DNA from: Gammaproteobacteria bacterium
GTDB lineage: Bacteria > Pseudomonadota > Gammaproteobacteria > Pseudomonadales > Azotimanducaceae
Reading direction: 5' to 3'
DNA length: 64,000 nucleotides
NCBI GenBank assembly: GCA_026709365.1
Contig: JAPOTD010000136.1
Coordinates: 1 to 64,000, forward strand
Shown here: in pieces, positions 18,129 through 25,700 of the stretch
Layout: each line of letters opens with the position of its first letter
How positions within the stretch are numbered: position 1 is the stretch's first letter
The notes under the pieces: generated by a model
The model's input: only the letters and a program-made list of their open reading frames with translations
Database searches by the model: none
What the model was told of the DNA's origin: nothing
Program-made: the position numbers and the translations under genes

Positions 18129-19231
18129 AGTGCAAGCGCATACTTGAGACCGTGGGCGGTGAACAGCTCATCCAGTCCCTCGATCGTCATCCCTACCAGT
18201 CTCGCTGCCCGCCGCACCGAAAGGTATCCCCGCTTGATCGCCGTTGCCACAACCTCTGCGTATGAGCGAGAGAACAATAGCGGTAGTGTTTCTTCCGATT
18301 GCTTTCGTCCGTTGTTCCGCAACAAGGCTTCCGGTAGCGCCCGTGCTATCGCATTGGTCAAGTGCCCCAAGGTGACCAGCCGCCACCTCAAAGCCGACGA
18401 TGTTACGCTCAATTCATCCGCTGTGGCATTAAGGTGTGCGATTAGGTTGTCCCCCTCCAGCCGCCTCCAGTCGGCGAGAGACTCGACAACCTCTTTTGGC
18501 ATGAGCAACGCCGAGGCGAAGCTGTTGGCAAGTTGTTCGATCCGGTTACCCCCGGAGTCGACGGGCTCTTCTACGTGCGCTGGCGGCATTGCCTCCCATG
18601 TCAGGATATGGAAGAACTCGTGCGCAAGGTCAAAGTTGCGCCGACCCGCTACTTCGCGCCGGGCGATTAACACTGCATCGAGTTCCGGCAGGCGGCACGC
18701 CGCACCGGAAATACCTTGGTAGGCGTCGACCATGAGCACGAGTATCCCGAGTTGCTCCTGCATCACCCCTGCCAGTCGATGTGCCGGAACCTTGCCGAGT
18801 TCGAATTCGGAGGTGAACCGCTCGCCGGCATCTACCGCGTCGTTCAGTTTCGCTGCCTTAGTCAGTCCGAGTGCCCTGCGCATCAGCGGCGAACGCTTGC
18901 CAATCTGCGCACTGAGCGTCCGATACGCCCCCACCCAACTACCTGCGGTCCTTTCGTAGGTGGCGAGTTCCGACGGTCCCACGCCACTTTGCCGCCAGGA
19001 AAAGCGAATCTCCCCGGCTACTCGGAAGGGATCCGTGAAGTAGTCCAGCGGCACTTGGAATTTCTCTGCCGCCTGCAGAAGTTCAGTGGCTGAAACGCGT
19101 CGAACGCCTGTTTCGATAGCTGACACCGTCTGGCGGTCTTTGAAACCGAACACATGTGCCATGCCATCCTGTGATAACCCACGTTCCTGCCGAAGCGCTT
19201 TCATCCGCGCCCCTATCATCTGCTCCGCCAT
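18125..19231 (-). CDS. XRE regulator fused to ImmA/IrrE zinc metallopeptidase (putative antitoxin)
   Basis: 368 residues from ATG 19231; an upstream in-frame ATG (19321) adds a Cys-rich AT-biased stretch that looks non-coding. Residues 1-65 are an XRE-type helix-turn-helix (MKALRQERGLSQDGMAHVFG, then SAIETGVRRVSA, shown in part). The central part holds the gluzincin motif DLAHEFFHIL (HEXXH near 203), with EQLANSFASALLMP after it as the usual ImmA third-ligand helix. Such fusions act as repressors that can be relieved by proteolysis, or as antitoxins. The gene is first in an apparent operon with the PIN protein and helicase, and probably represses it. The AT-rich leader at 19235-19320 is a likely promoter and operator. 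Confidence 0.87.
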   Translation of the reverse strand: MAEQMIGARMKALRQERGLSQDGMAHVFGFKDRQTVSAIETGVRRVSATELLQAAEKFQVPLDYFTDPFRVAGEIRFSWRQSGVGPSELATYERTAGSWVGAYRTLSAQIGKRSPLMRRALGLTKAAKLNDAVDAGERFTSEFELGKVPAHRLAGVMQEQLGILVLMVDAYQGISGAACRLPELDAVLIARREVAGRRNFDLAHEFFHILTWEAMPPAHVEEPVDSGGNRIEQLANSFASALLMPKEVVESLADWRRLEGDNLIAHLNATADELSVTSSALRWRLVTLGHLTNAIARALPEALLRNNGRKQSEETLPLLFSRSYAEVVATAIKRGYLSVRRAARLVGMTIEGLDELFTAHGLKYALAL

Positions 19232-19317
19232 CGAATCACCCAAAATCCTTGCATATGTAAAAGTGCAGGAAATATATGCGATAGATGATATGCAATCAAC
19301 CCCTCCAACCGAGCTCT

Positions 19318-21183
19318 TCAACCGTTGACCTCCTGGAACTGCAGCGCGTGCAGGCGCTGGTAGAGGCCGCCGCGGGCCAGCAGCTCCTCGTGGGTGCCGA
19401 GTTCGGCGATGCGCCCGTGGTCGAGGACCAGCACCCGGTCGGCTTCCTGAATGGTCTGCAGCCGGTGGGCGATGAGGATGGCGGTGCGCCCGGCGGTCAG
19501 CCTGCCCATGGCGTCTTGGATGAGCTGCTCGGTCTCCGTGTCGATGGAGGCGGTGGCTTCGTCGAGCACTAGGATTTCCGGATCCGCCGCCAGCACTCGG
19601 GCGAAGGCCAGCAGTTGGCGTTGGCCTTGGGAGAGGTTCTGGCCCCGCTCCGAAAGCTCGGTGTCGAAGCCTTGGGGCAGAGCCTCGATGAAGTCGAGCG
19701 CGTTGGCGGTGCGGGCCGCGGCGATGGCCCGCTCCCGGCTGACCGCCGGATTGCCCAGGGAGATGTTGTCGAACACGGAGCCGGAGAAGATGTGGAAGTC
19801 CTGCAGCACCACGCCGATGCGGCGGCGCAGGTCGCGGCTGAGTATCCGGTTGACGTCGATGCCGTCGAGGAAGATGCGCCCGTCGTCGAAGTCGTAGAAG
19901 CGCGCCAGCAGACGGATCAGGGTGCTTTTGCCCGACCCGGTGGGGCCGACGATGGCCAGCTTCTCGCCCGCCGCGATCTCAAGGCTCAAGTCCCTGAGCA
20001 CGGGCACGTCCGCATCGTAGGCGAAGGACAGGCGTGAAAGCTCGATTCGGCCTTGGAGACGCTCCGGCAGCGCGACGGGGCGCGCCGGTTCATGGATCCT
20101 CTCGTCCCAATCGAGCGCCTGAAAGATGCGCTCGCCGCTGGCCATGGCGCGGAACAGGATGTTGGTCTGCCCGCCGAGGACGACGATGGGGTGCAGCAGC
20201 ATGTCCACGAAGCGGGTGAACAGCACCACCTCGCCCAAGGTGAGCCGCTCCTGGACCACGGCGCCGCCGCCGTAGTAGAGAATGACGCCGATGGCGATGT
20301 GGGCGATGGAGTCGTTCAGGGCGCCGTACAGGGTCTCCCAGCGGGCGGCGGTCATCTCGAACCCCAGGTTGCGCCGGTTGACTCGCTGATAGCCCGTCAG
20401 GTTTTGCCGCTCCCGACCGGACAGTTGCACCACCTGCAGGCCGGCCAGGTTCTCCTGCATGTTCTGGTTCAGCGCCGACACCGTTTGTCGGCTTAAACGA
20501 AACAGCTTGCTGGTGGCGCGGCGGAAAACGATGGTGGCTGCGGCCATGACCGGCAGGGCCAGCAGCAGCAGGCCGGTCAGCGCCGAATCGACGGAGAGCA
20601 TGATGAGCAAGGCGACCAGGAAGGGCACGAACTCGCCGATCAGCGAGCCGATGCCGCGCAGCAGTTCGTAGAGAGCCTCCACGTCGTTGGTCACCCGCGT
20701 CATCACCCGGCCCACCGCCACCCGGTCGTAGAAGGCGGCGGGCCGGGTCTCCAAGTGCCGGAAGAGGTCCAGGCGCAGGTCGCGCAGGCCCTTGATGACC
20801 GATTGCGTGAGCGTCATGCGATGGGCGTGGCCGGTGACGGCCCAACCGATTTGCAGCGCCGCGTAGAGGATGCAGGCGGCCACCAGGGGAGGGGCGCCCA
20901 ACGTGCCGGCCAGCCAATCGGTGATGTCCGCCATGCCGAAGTCCGGGGCCTGTTGCCCCGTGTTTTCCTGAATGATCCGGTCGATCACCACGATGGAAAC
21001 CACCACCGGCAGCAGCACTTGGAGGGTCGATGAGATCAGCACCAGCACCCCGCTGAGCGCGAACGTGACGCGGTAGGGCTTAAGCCATCGCAGCAGCCTG
21101 CGCAGGAGGCTTAGGTTGAGCGCCTTGCCGGACAGGTCCGCATCGAACATCGAATAGTCGCGCTGGGCCGCTGCGCCCTTCAT
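19318..21183 (-). CDS. ABC exporter half-transporter, canonical subunit (heterodimer partner B)
   Basis: 621 residues from ATG 21183, which overlaps the stop of the upstream ABC gene (ATGA). Type IV exporter layout: about 60 leading residues, six hydrophobic segments, then an ATPase domain with Walker A GPTGSGKST (about 411), signature LSQGQRQ (about 521), Walker B ILVLDEATASID (about 540) and a late H-loop IAHRL. The catalytic glutamate is intact. With the upstream gene it should form a heterodimeric multidrug- or lipid-type exporter in the inner membrane like BmrCD, LmrCD or TM287/288. The signature LSQGQ differs slightly from LSGGQ. The substrate is unknown. Confidence 0.9.
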   Translation of the reverse strand: MKGAAAQRDYSMFDADLSGKALNLSLLRRLLRWLKPYRVTFALSGVLVLISSTLQVLLPVVVSIVVIDRIIQENTGQQAPDFGMADITDWLAGTLGAPPLVAACILYAALQIGWAVTGHAHRMTLTQSVIKGLRDLRLDLFRHLETRPAAFYDRVAVGRVMTRVTNDVEALYELLRGIGSLIGEFVPFLVALLIMLSVDSALTGLLLLALPVMAAATIVFRRATSKLFRLSRQTVSALNQNMQENLAGLQVVQLSGRERQNLTGYQRVNRRNLGFEMTAARWETLYGALNDSIAHIAIGVILYYGGGAVVQERLTLGEVVLFTRFVDMLLHPIVVLGGQTNILFRAMASGERIFQALDWDERIHEPARPVALPERLQGRIELSRLSFAYDADVPVLRDLSLEIAAGEKLAIVGPTGSGKSTLIRLLARFYDFDDGRIFLDGIDVNRILSRDLRRRIGVVLQDFHIFSGSVFDNISLGNPAVSRERAIAAARTANALDFIEALPQGFDTELSERGQNLSQGQRQLLAFARVLAADPEILVLDEATASIDTETEQLIQDAMGRLTAGRTAILIAHRLQTIQEADRVLVLDHGRIAELGTHEELLARGGLYQRLHALQFQEVNG

Positions 21184-22949
21184 GGGGAGGCTCCCGCTCT
21201 CCAAGCAAAATGGGGCTTGCCGGTCGGCTGGCCACCCCGCTGCAGGCGTTCGAGTTCCGCGTAGAGTCCGCCCTTGTCGATCAGTTCGCGGTGGCTGCCG
21301 CCTTCGACGACTTGGCCCGCATCCAGAATCAGGATGCGGTTGGCGTGACGGGCGGTGGACACGCGATGCGAGACGATCAGCGTGGTGCGTCCGGAGCGGA
21401 CGTGCTTGAGTTCGTTGAGAATACGCTCCTCGGTTTGCGTGTCCACGCTGGAGAAGCAGTCGTCCAGAATCAACACCGGCGCTTCCCGAATCAACCCTCG
21501 AGCCAACGTCGCCCGCTGCTTCTGCCCCCCGGACAGGGTGACGCCGCGCTCGCCCACGAGGGTGTCCATGCCATCCGGAAACCCCTCTATGGTGTCCCGC
21601 AGGTCGGCCGCCGCCGCGGCTGTCCAGACCTGATCGATGGGCCGCGACGGGTCATCGTAGGAGAGGTTGTCCCTTAGCGACAGGCCGAACAGGAAGGCCT
21701 GCTGCGGTACCAGCACGACCTGCGCCCGCAGTTGTTCCAAGGGGTAGTCGCGCACGTCAACGCCGTCGATGAAGACCGTGCCCGGCGGCGGGTCGAACAG
21801 CCGGACGAGGGTCTTCAGTAGCGTCGTCTTGCCGGTGCCCACGCGGCCCATGATGGCGACCGTCTCGCCGGGACGGATGGCGAGGCTCACCGCCTCCAGC
21901 GCCGCGCCCCGGCCCTCCTCGTGACGCAGCGTCAGGCCGCGCATGTCGATGGCGCCCTTGATGAGGGTCGGCGCCGCGCCGCTGGGCCGGTCGTGTACTT
22001 CCGCTTGGCGGTCGAACACCTCGAACAGGCGGTCGCTGGCCACGGCCCCGCGCTGCACCAGGTTGACGATGAATCCCGCCACCCGGAACGGCTGCACCGC
22101 CATGTTGACGTACATGAAGAAGGCCACCAGGGCGCCGGGCGTCATCTCGCCGCTCAGCACCAGATGTCCGCCATAGCCCAGAATGGTGACCGAGCAGGCC
22201 GCCGCCAGCGTTGGCATCCAGGCGGTCATCAGGGAGTTGATCCGGGCTTGGCTGTAGAACGCGCCGGCGTAGCCTTCGTTGGTGGCGGCGAAGCGGGCGA
22301 TTTCGTTGTCCTCCTGGGCCATCGCCTGAATGGTGCGGATGCCGGCCAGGTTCTCCTGAGTCTGCGCCGCCAGCTCCGAGAGGCGGTTCTGCACGTCCAT
22401 CGACGCCGAACCCATCTGCCGGGACAGGCGCTTGGCGTGGTAGTAGATGAACGGCATGGGCGGCAGCAGCAGCAGGGTGAGCGCCGGGGAGAAGTAGAGC
22501 ATGAAGCTGAAGCCGACCAGCGTGGCGTAGGCGAGTATGATGACCAGAATGGTGCCCATGGCGATCAACCGCTGAATGAGGCTGATGTCGGCCACCGCCC
22601 GGGTCATCATGTCGCCGATGCTGTGCTGATTGAAGAAACGCGCCCCTTGGCGCTGCAAGTCGCCGTACAGCCGCTGGCGCAGGTCGAAGGCCACCCGCTG
22701 GCCGGCGGTGCGCACGGCGTAGCGGGCCGTGGTGACCGTCAGGTAGCGGACCGCCACCGCCGCCCCGATGCCCAGCACGGGCAGGGCCACGTCCCCGTTC
22801 CCGGCGGCGATCCGGTCGATGCCCATGGCCAGGAAGAAAGGCACCAATCCCTCGAACAGCCTTGCCAGCCCGAAGGCGCCCACGCCGAAGGACAGCCGCC
22901 AGCGGTAGGGGGCGATGAAGGGCCGCAGGCGCAGCAGTGACTTCAACAT
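21180..22949 (-). CDS. ABC exporter half-transporter with degenerate catalytic site (heterodimer partner A)
   Basis: 589 residues from ATG 22949 with AAGGAG upstream; a longer open frame exists but the extra 115 residues have no family character. Six membrane segments precede the ATPase domain: Walker A GRVGTGKTT (about 370), signature LSGGQKQ (about 475) and Walker B VLILDDCFSSVDT (about 494). The residue after the Walker B aspartate is Asp in place of Glu, the usual degenerate site of heterodimeric exporters. This pairs with the canonical site in the downstream gene, with which it is translationally coupled. Drug, peptide or lipid could be the cargo; nothing nearby decides it. A 5' fragment resembling this gene lies near 25.6 kb. 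Confidence 0.9.
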   Translation of the reverse strand: MLKSLLRLRPFIAPYRWRLSFGVGAFGLARLFEGLVPFFLAMGIDRIAAGNGDVALPVLGIGAAVAVRYLTVTTARYAVRTAGQRVAFDLRQRLYGDLQRQGARFFNQHSIGDMMTRAVADISLIQRLIAMGTILVIILAYATLVGFSFMLYFSPALTLLLLPPMPFIYYHAKRLSRQMGSASMDVQNRLSELAAQTQENLAGIRTIQAMAQEDNEIARFAATNEGYAGAFYSQARINSLMTAWMPTLAAACSVTILGYGGHLVLSGEMTPGALVAFFMYVNMAVQPFRVAGFIVNLVQRGAVASDRLFEVFDRQAEVHDRPSGAAPTLIKGAIDMRGLTLRHEEGRGAALEAVSLAIRPGETVAIMGRVGTGKTTLLKTLVRLFDPPPGTVFIDGVDVRDYPLEQLRAQVVLVPQQAFLFGLSLRDNLSYDDPSRPIDQVWTAAAAADLRDTIEGFPDGMDTLVGERGVTLSGGQKQRATLARGLIREAPVLILDDCFSSVDTQTEERILNELKHVRSGRTTLIVSHRVSTARHANRILILDAGQVVEGGSHRELIDKGGLYAELERLQRGGQPTGKPHFAWRAGASP

Positions 22950-23181
22950 GGTTGCGATGACTCCTTGCGCGTATTGTCCGCCAGATGGACGCACTCTTTC
23001 GAGTGCGGTTCGAAAAGGAGGCGAGGAATAGGCGAAAAGATCTTGTCGTTGGCAAGATGTGCGGGCCGAGCAAGTAGGTTCAAGTTGGTGAAGCCAAGCT
23101 TGTGACCGCCTATACTTCGGTTGTCTGCTATTGGCCGGATGAGACGCGGGGTTCACTAGGCCCAAGCGCGTTCTCAGCGGG

Positions 23182-23601
23182 ATGGATAGAGCAATGGATA
23201 TCGACCTAGGGGAGGGTGCCCGCCATACCGCATGGGGTTGTGGCGAACTCGGCCTCGCCCTCAACAAGCACCTTGCCGGTTCCGCCATCGACATCAGCGA
23301 GCGGGAATTCTTCGAGTGGGCCAGGGCTGGCGACGTGCCGGATGATCAGCGACGGCAGGCGTTGCATGAGGCCTTGGTCATCATGGATGCCGAGGAAACT
23401 CGGCGAGCGTTGTTTGATGACCGGGCTTCTCGTCGGCAGGTTGCTGAACTCGTGCTGCGGTGCGGTGCGGACGAAAGCCGCGTCTGGAACAACCTGTTGC
23501 GGCTGGCCGCGCCTGACCTCGAGATCAAGAATCTCGGCGAGGACGAGGAATGGGACAAACTGCTTCTGTGGGAGTCCGGAGGGCGCCGGGTTGGCTTCTG
23601 A
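23182..23601 (+). CDS. Putative antitoxin-like protein upstream of an AbiEii-type nucleotidyltransferase
   Basis: 139 residues, acidic and helical, no recognised domain. ATG 23182 or 23194 could start it; neither has a strong Shine-Dalgarno. Text such as SEREFFEWARAGDVPDDQR and EETRRALFDDRASRRQVAELVLRC suggests helix bundles. Its end overlaps the TTG start of the nucleotidyltransferase gene by 11 bases, so the two are translationally coupled. In AbiE type IV systems the antitoxin AbiEi precedes AbiEii and carries a winged helix; that domain is not obvious here, so this may be a different class of partner. Function as antitoxin is inference from gene order. Confidence 0.6.
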   Translation: MDRAMDIDLGEGARHTAWGCGELGLALNKHLAGSAIDISEREFFEWARAGDVPDDQRRQALHEALVIMDAEETRRALFDDRASRRQVAELVLRCGADESRVWNNLLRLAAPDLEIKNLGEDEEWDKLLLWESGGRRVGF

Positions 23602-24310
23602 CGGTCAGGCCCTCCATTTGGATGGGCCGCCCAAGGTATCGCTGCTGCGGTCCAAGCTCCTGCTCGATGTGCATATGACACCTGAAGAGTTGGGCAATGT
23701 CCGATTGGGTGGCGGAACCGCCTTGGCCATGCGGTGGCGGCACCGTTTGAGCACTGACATTGATTTCGCCATGCAGGGAAATTTGGCGCTCGCCTTCATC
23801 AATAGGGTGCGTGACGCCTTGAGTGGGGACTTGAGGGCGAGGAAGGCTAAAGGCGAGTTGAGGAAGTTCCGAGTTGGATGGCGAACGGCGATGTGGCTCT
23901 ACACGGATTCAGGGCCCGTCAGCCTGTCGGCATCGGACTATGGGCAAGGTGACGGGATGGACTGGGAGAGCGATACCAAGATTGCGGTTGCTCCGACCCG
24001 TGACATTCTTCGAGGCAAGCTGTTTGGCCGTGTGTTGGATGGCAACCGGCTGTTGGCTCGTGATGGCTATGATCTGTGCGCTGCATTTCGACATGATATC
24101 GAGGCTGTTCGGGGGTTGATTGAGGAAGCGAAGCGGTATCGCGGAGAGGACTTGAGCAACATTTGCCAGCTGGTTGTTGACAGCGGACGACGGATCATTG
24201 AGGGGCGTCCACTATTGGGCGCGATCCATGACGATTTGGCCCATGACCCTTGGCGGGAGTTCGTTCGCTTGGTGGAGACTGTGCCCGTTCCAGACCCACC
24301 ATCTCCATAG
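23591..24310 (+). CDS. AbiEii/AbiGii-type nucleotidyltransferase (putative toxin)
   Basis: 239 residues. Start TTG 23591 is chosen because GGAGGG (23578-23583) lies seven bases upstream; the open frame runs further but without family features. The nucleotidyltransferase signature is RLGGGTALAMRWRHRLSTDID (first GGTALA, then STDID carrying the two metal aspartates), near residues 36-56. A later segment, APTRDILRGKLFGRVLDGNRLLARDGYD, fits the KLxxRxxRxRDxxD pattern of AbiEii proteins. Known AbiEii toxins add nucleotides to tRNA or another target and work in phage abortive infection. The overlapping upstream gene is the likely antitoxin. The protein is at the short end of the family. Confidence 0.78.
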   Translation: MASDGQALHLDGPPKVSLLRSKLLLDVHMTPEELGNVRLGGGTALAMRWRHRLSTDIDFAMQGNLALAFINRVRDALSGDLRARKAKGELRKFRVGWRTAMWLYTDSGPVSLSASDYGQGDGMDWESDTKIAVAPTRDILRGKLFGRVLDGNRLLARDGYDLCAAFRHDIEAVRGLIEEAKRYRGEDLSNICQLVVDSGRRIIEGRPLLGAIHDDLAHDPWREFVRLVETVPVPDPPSP

Positions 24311-24919
24311 CCAGATTTCGATATATCGAGGTCTCGTCCATCGCGCCTACGGCCGTTTCGAGGATTTGCGCCGCTTGCATCGCCGCAACCGGCTTGAGCA
24401 GGTCGATAGTCCCCCTGCCCAGTTCCAGGCTGCCGAGGCTCACTTGGCTGCCGTGTTCTCTCACTGACTCATCATGCACAAGCGGCTCTTGAGCCGGGAG
24501 GCTCAGATGGGTGGACTGTAGCGGGCAGTTCACGATTTCCGATGGATTCGGCTTTCCGACCTGACCGGGTGGGCGTGTTCAGACCTTGACGCCCCGCCCC
24601 TTGCACCTGTTCCGTTTTAGCCTTGGCGCAGGCTCGCTCGGCCAGAGAATGTCCTCGTGGCGCAAGGGTTCGCCAGCGATGCCCTAGTGCATGGCTGGAG
24701 TCGTCACCAAAGTCACAACTTAAAGGGCGATTTGGCTTGTGGTTTGCCCCGTCCCACTACGGGGACGGGGATTCGCCCCTCCTCGGGAGGAATTAACTCT
24801 TGCTAGATGCAATAGGCACTAACGCTCGGTGCTTCATCACTATACACAACAGGGGTACTCGATCTCAGTCGAAGCACACTTCTTGACTTGCTGTTGGGCC
24901 ATCTCAATATGGTCGGATG
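24311..24919. other. Gene-poor stretch with hairpins; possible decayed DNA
   Basis: No convincing gene. A minus-strand frame ending at 24195 and open to 24533 reads partly protein-like (LELGRGTIDLLKPVAAM and AQILETAVGAMDETSIY) but overlaps the nucleotidyltransferase end and matches nothing recognised. Two adjacent hairpins are clear: CCCCGTCCC/GGGACGGGG (24747-24755/24762-24770) and CCTCC/GGAGG (24778-24782/24786-24790), followed by AATTAACTC. Such paired hairpins occur at ends of IS200/IS605-type elements, but no transposase text is visible, so this is only a possibility. Confidence 0.4.
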
Positions 24920-25075
24920 TCATAGAATTTGGTATTCGTCATCGTCATCGGCGTCGAGTTGGTCGTCGCCATCACGATGGTCTTCGGCAATCTGTTCCCT
25001 AGCTTTCGCTTTGAGCATTTTGATTTCACGAAGGATCTCCATCGCTTCTGGCCCATGGCCGCGGTCATCCGACAT
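24920..25075 (-). CDS. Small acidic protein, unknown function
   Basis: 51 residues. ATG 25075 is preceded by GGAG at six-base spacing, a very good ribosome-binding site. The N-terminal half is a charged helix (AMEILREIKMLKAKAREQI). The C-terminal half is extremely acidic, with ten Asp or Glu between residues 36 and 47, and ends EYQIL. Codon use and the strong start make it credible despite its size. Acidic tails of this kind occur in antitoxins, DNA mimics and anti-restriction proteins, but no family is recognised. It lies alone in a gene-poor region behind the AbiEii-type pair on the opposite strand. Confidence 0.6.
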   Translation of the reverse strand: MSDDRGHGPEAMEILREIKMLKAKAREQIAEDHRDGDDQLDADDDDEYQIL

Positions 25076-25621
25076 TCGTTTCTCCATTCGCAGGTTAAAC
25101 TTACAGCCGTCAAGCCGGTTCCTTGCCGACCGAGCTCACACGCTCGACCGTCGCCGATGATTGGATCATAAATCCCGAATTTGAGGGCCTCTGGCCCAAC
25201 CGGCAAGGCCGAGGCGTTAATGCCGTCAAATTCCGAAAGGCTATTGCGGAGGGTTTGGGGTGTGGCCTAGCAAGGCGCGGGCGGTGCGGGCAGAAGGGTG
25301 CTGGCAAGGGCTTGGGGTGGCCGCATCGCCTGCGGGCTTTGACCGTTCGGGGCTGGCTGGATCGAGTTCAGTCGTCCGAAGGCAGGCCCGCTGCGACTGT
25401 GACCGCCTCGGCGGCGGTCCGACTGGCGGCTGAGACTTCGGCATTGCTGAGTTCGCCACCCTGCCCGACCAAGGGCAGCTGGCCGCAGTCCGGGGCTTCG
25501 GCGAGGGGATGAGTCTGCCCCGCCGTTGGGTTGGAAATCCTGAGTCGTAGCCGCGCCCGGAGCCTCAGGACGACCACGATCTCCCGGGCTAAAAGAATGT
25601 GCCGCTTGGAAGCCGATGGCT
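25076..25621. other. Gene-poor stretch
   Basis: No supported gene. A plus-strand frame from TTG 25123 begins in a protein-like way (TVADDWIINPEFEGLW and GVNAVKFRKAIAEG) but soon turns into low-complexity GC-rich text with no ribosome-binding site, so it may be a decayed remnant. The part next to 25075 should hold the promoter of the small acidic protein. Confidence 0.35.
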
Positions 25622-25659
25622 AGGATGAACGGCCGCGGGCGTAGTAGTGACTTCAGCAT
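25622..25659 (-). pseudogene. Fragment resembling the 5' end of the ABC exporter gene
   Basis: On the minus strand from ATG 25659 the first 13 codons read MLKSLLRPRPFIL, against MLKSLLRLRPFIA at the start of the ABC exporter gene at 22949. About 33 of 38 bases match. After that the frame loses all resemblance to an ABC protein. This looks like a broken relic of a related gene or a partial duplication flanking the accessory stretch between 22.95 and 25.66 kb. Confidence 0.5.
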
Positions 25660-25700
25660 GGAGGCTTGCTTCGCGGAGCGCCTGCTGCGCGCAGTCAGTC

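Noticed and set aside
24600..24795. TnpB C-terminal remnant before the hairpins
   Set aside because: The plus-strand frame ending at the TAA near 24793 carries no TnpB signature residues that I can recognise.
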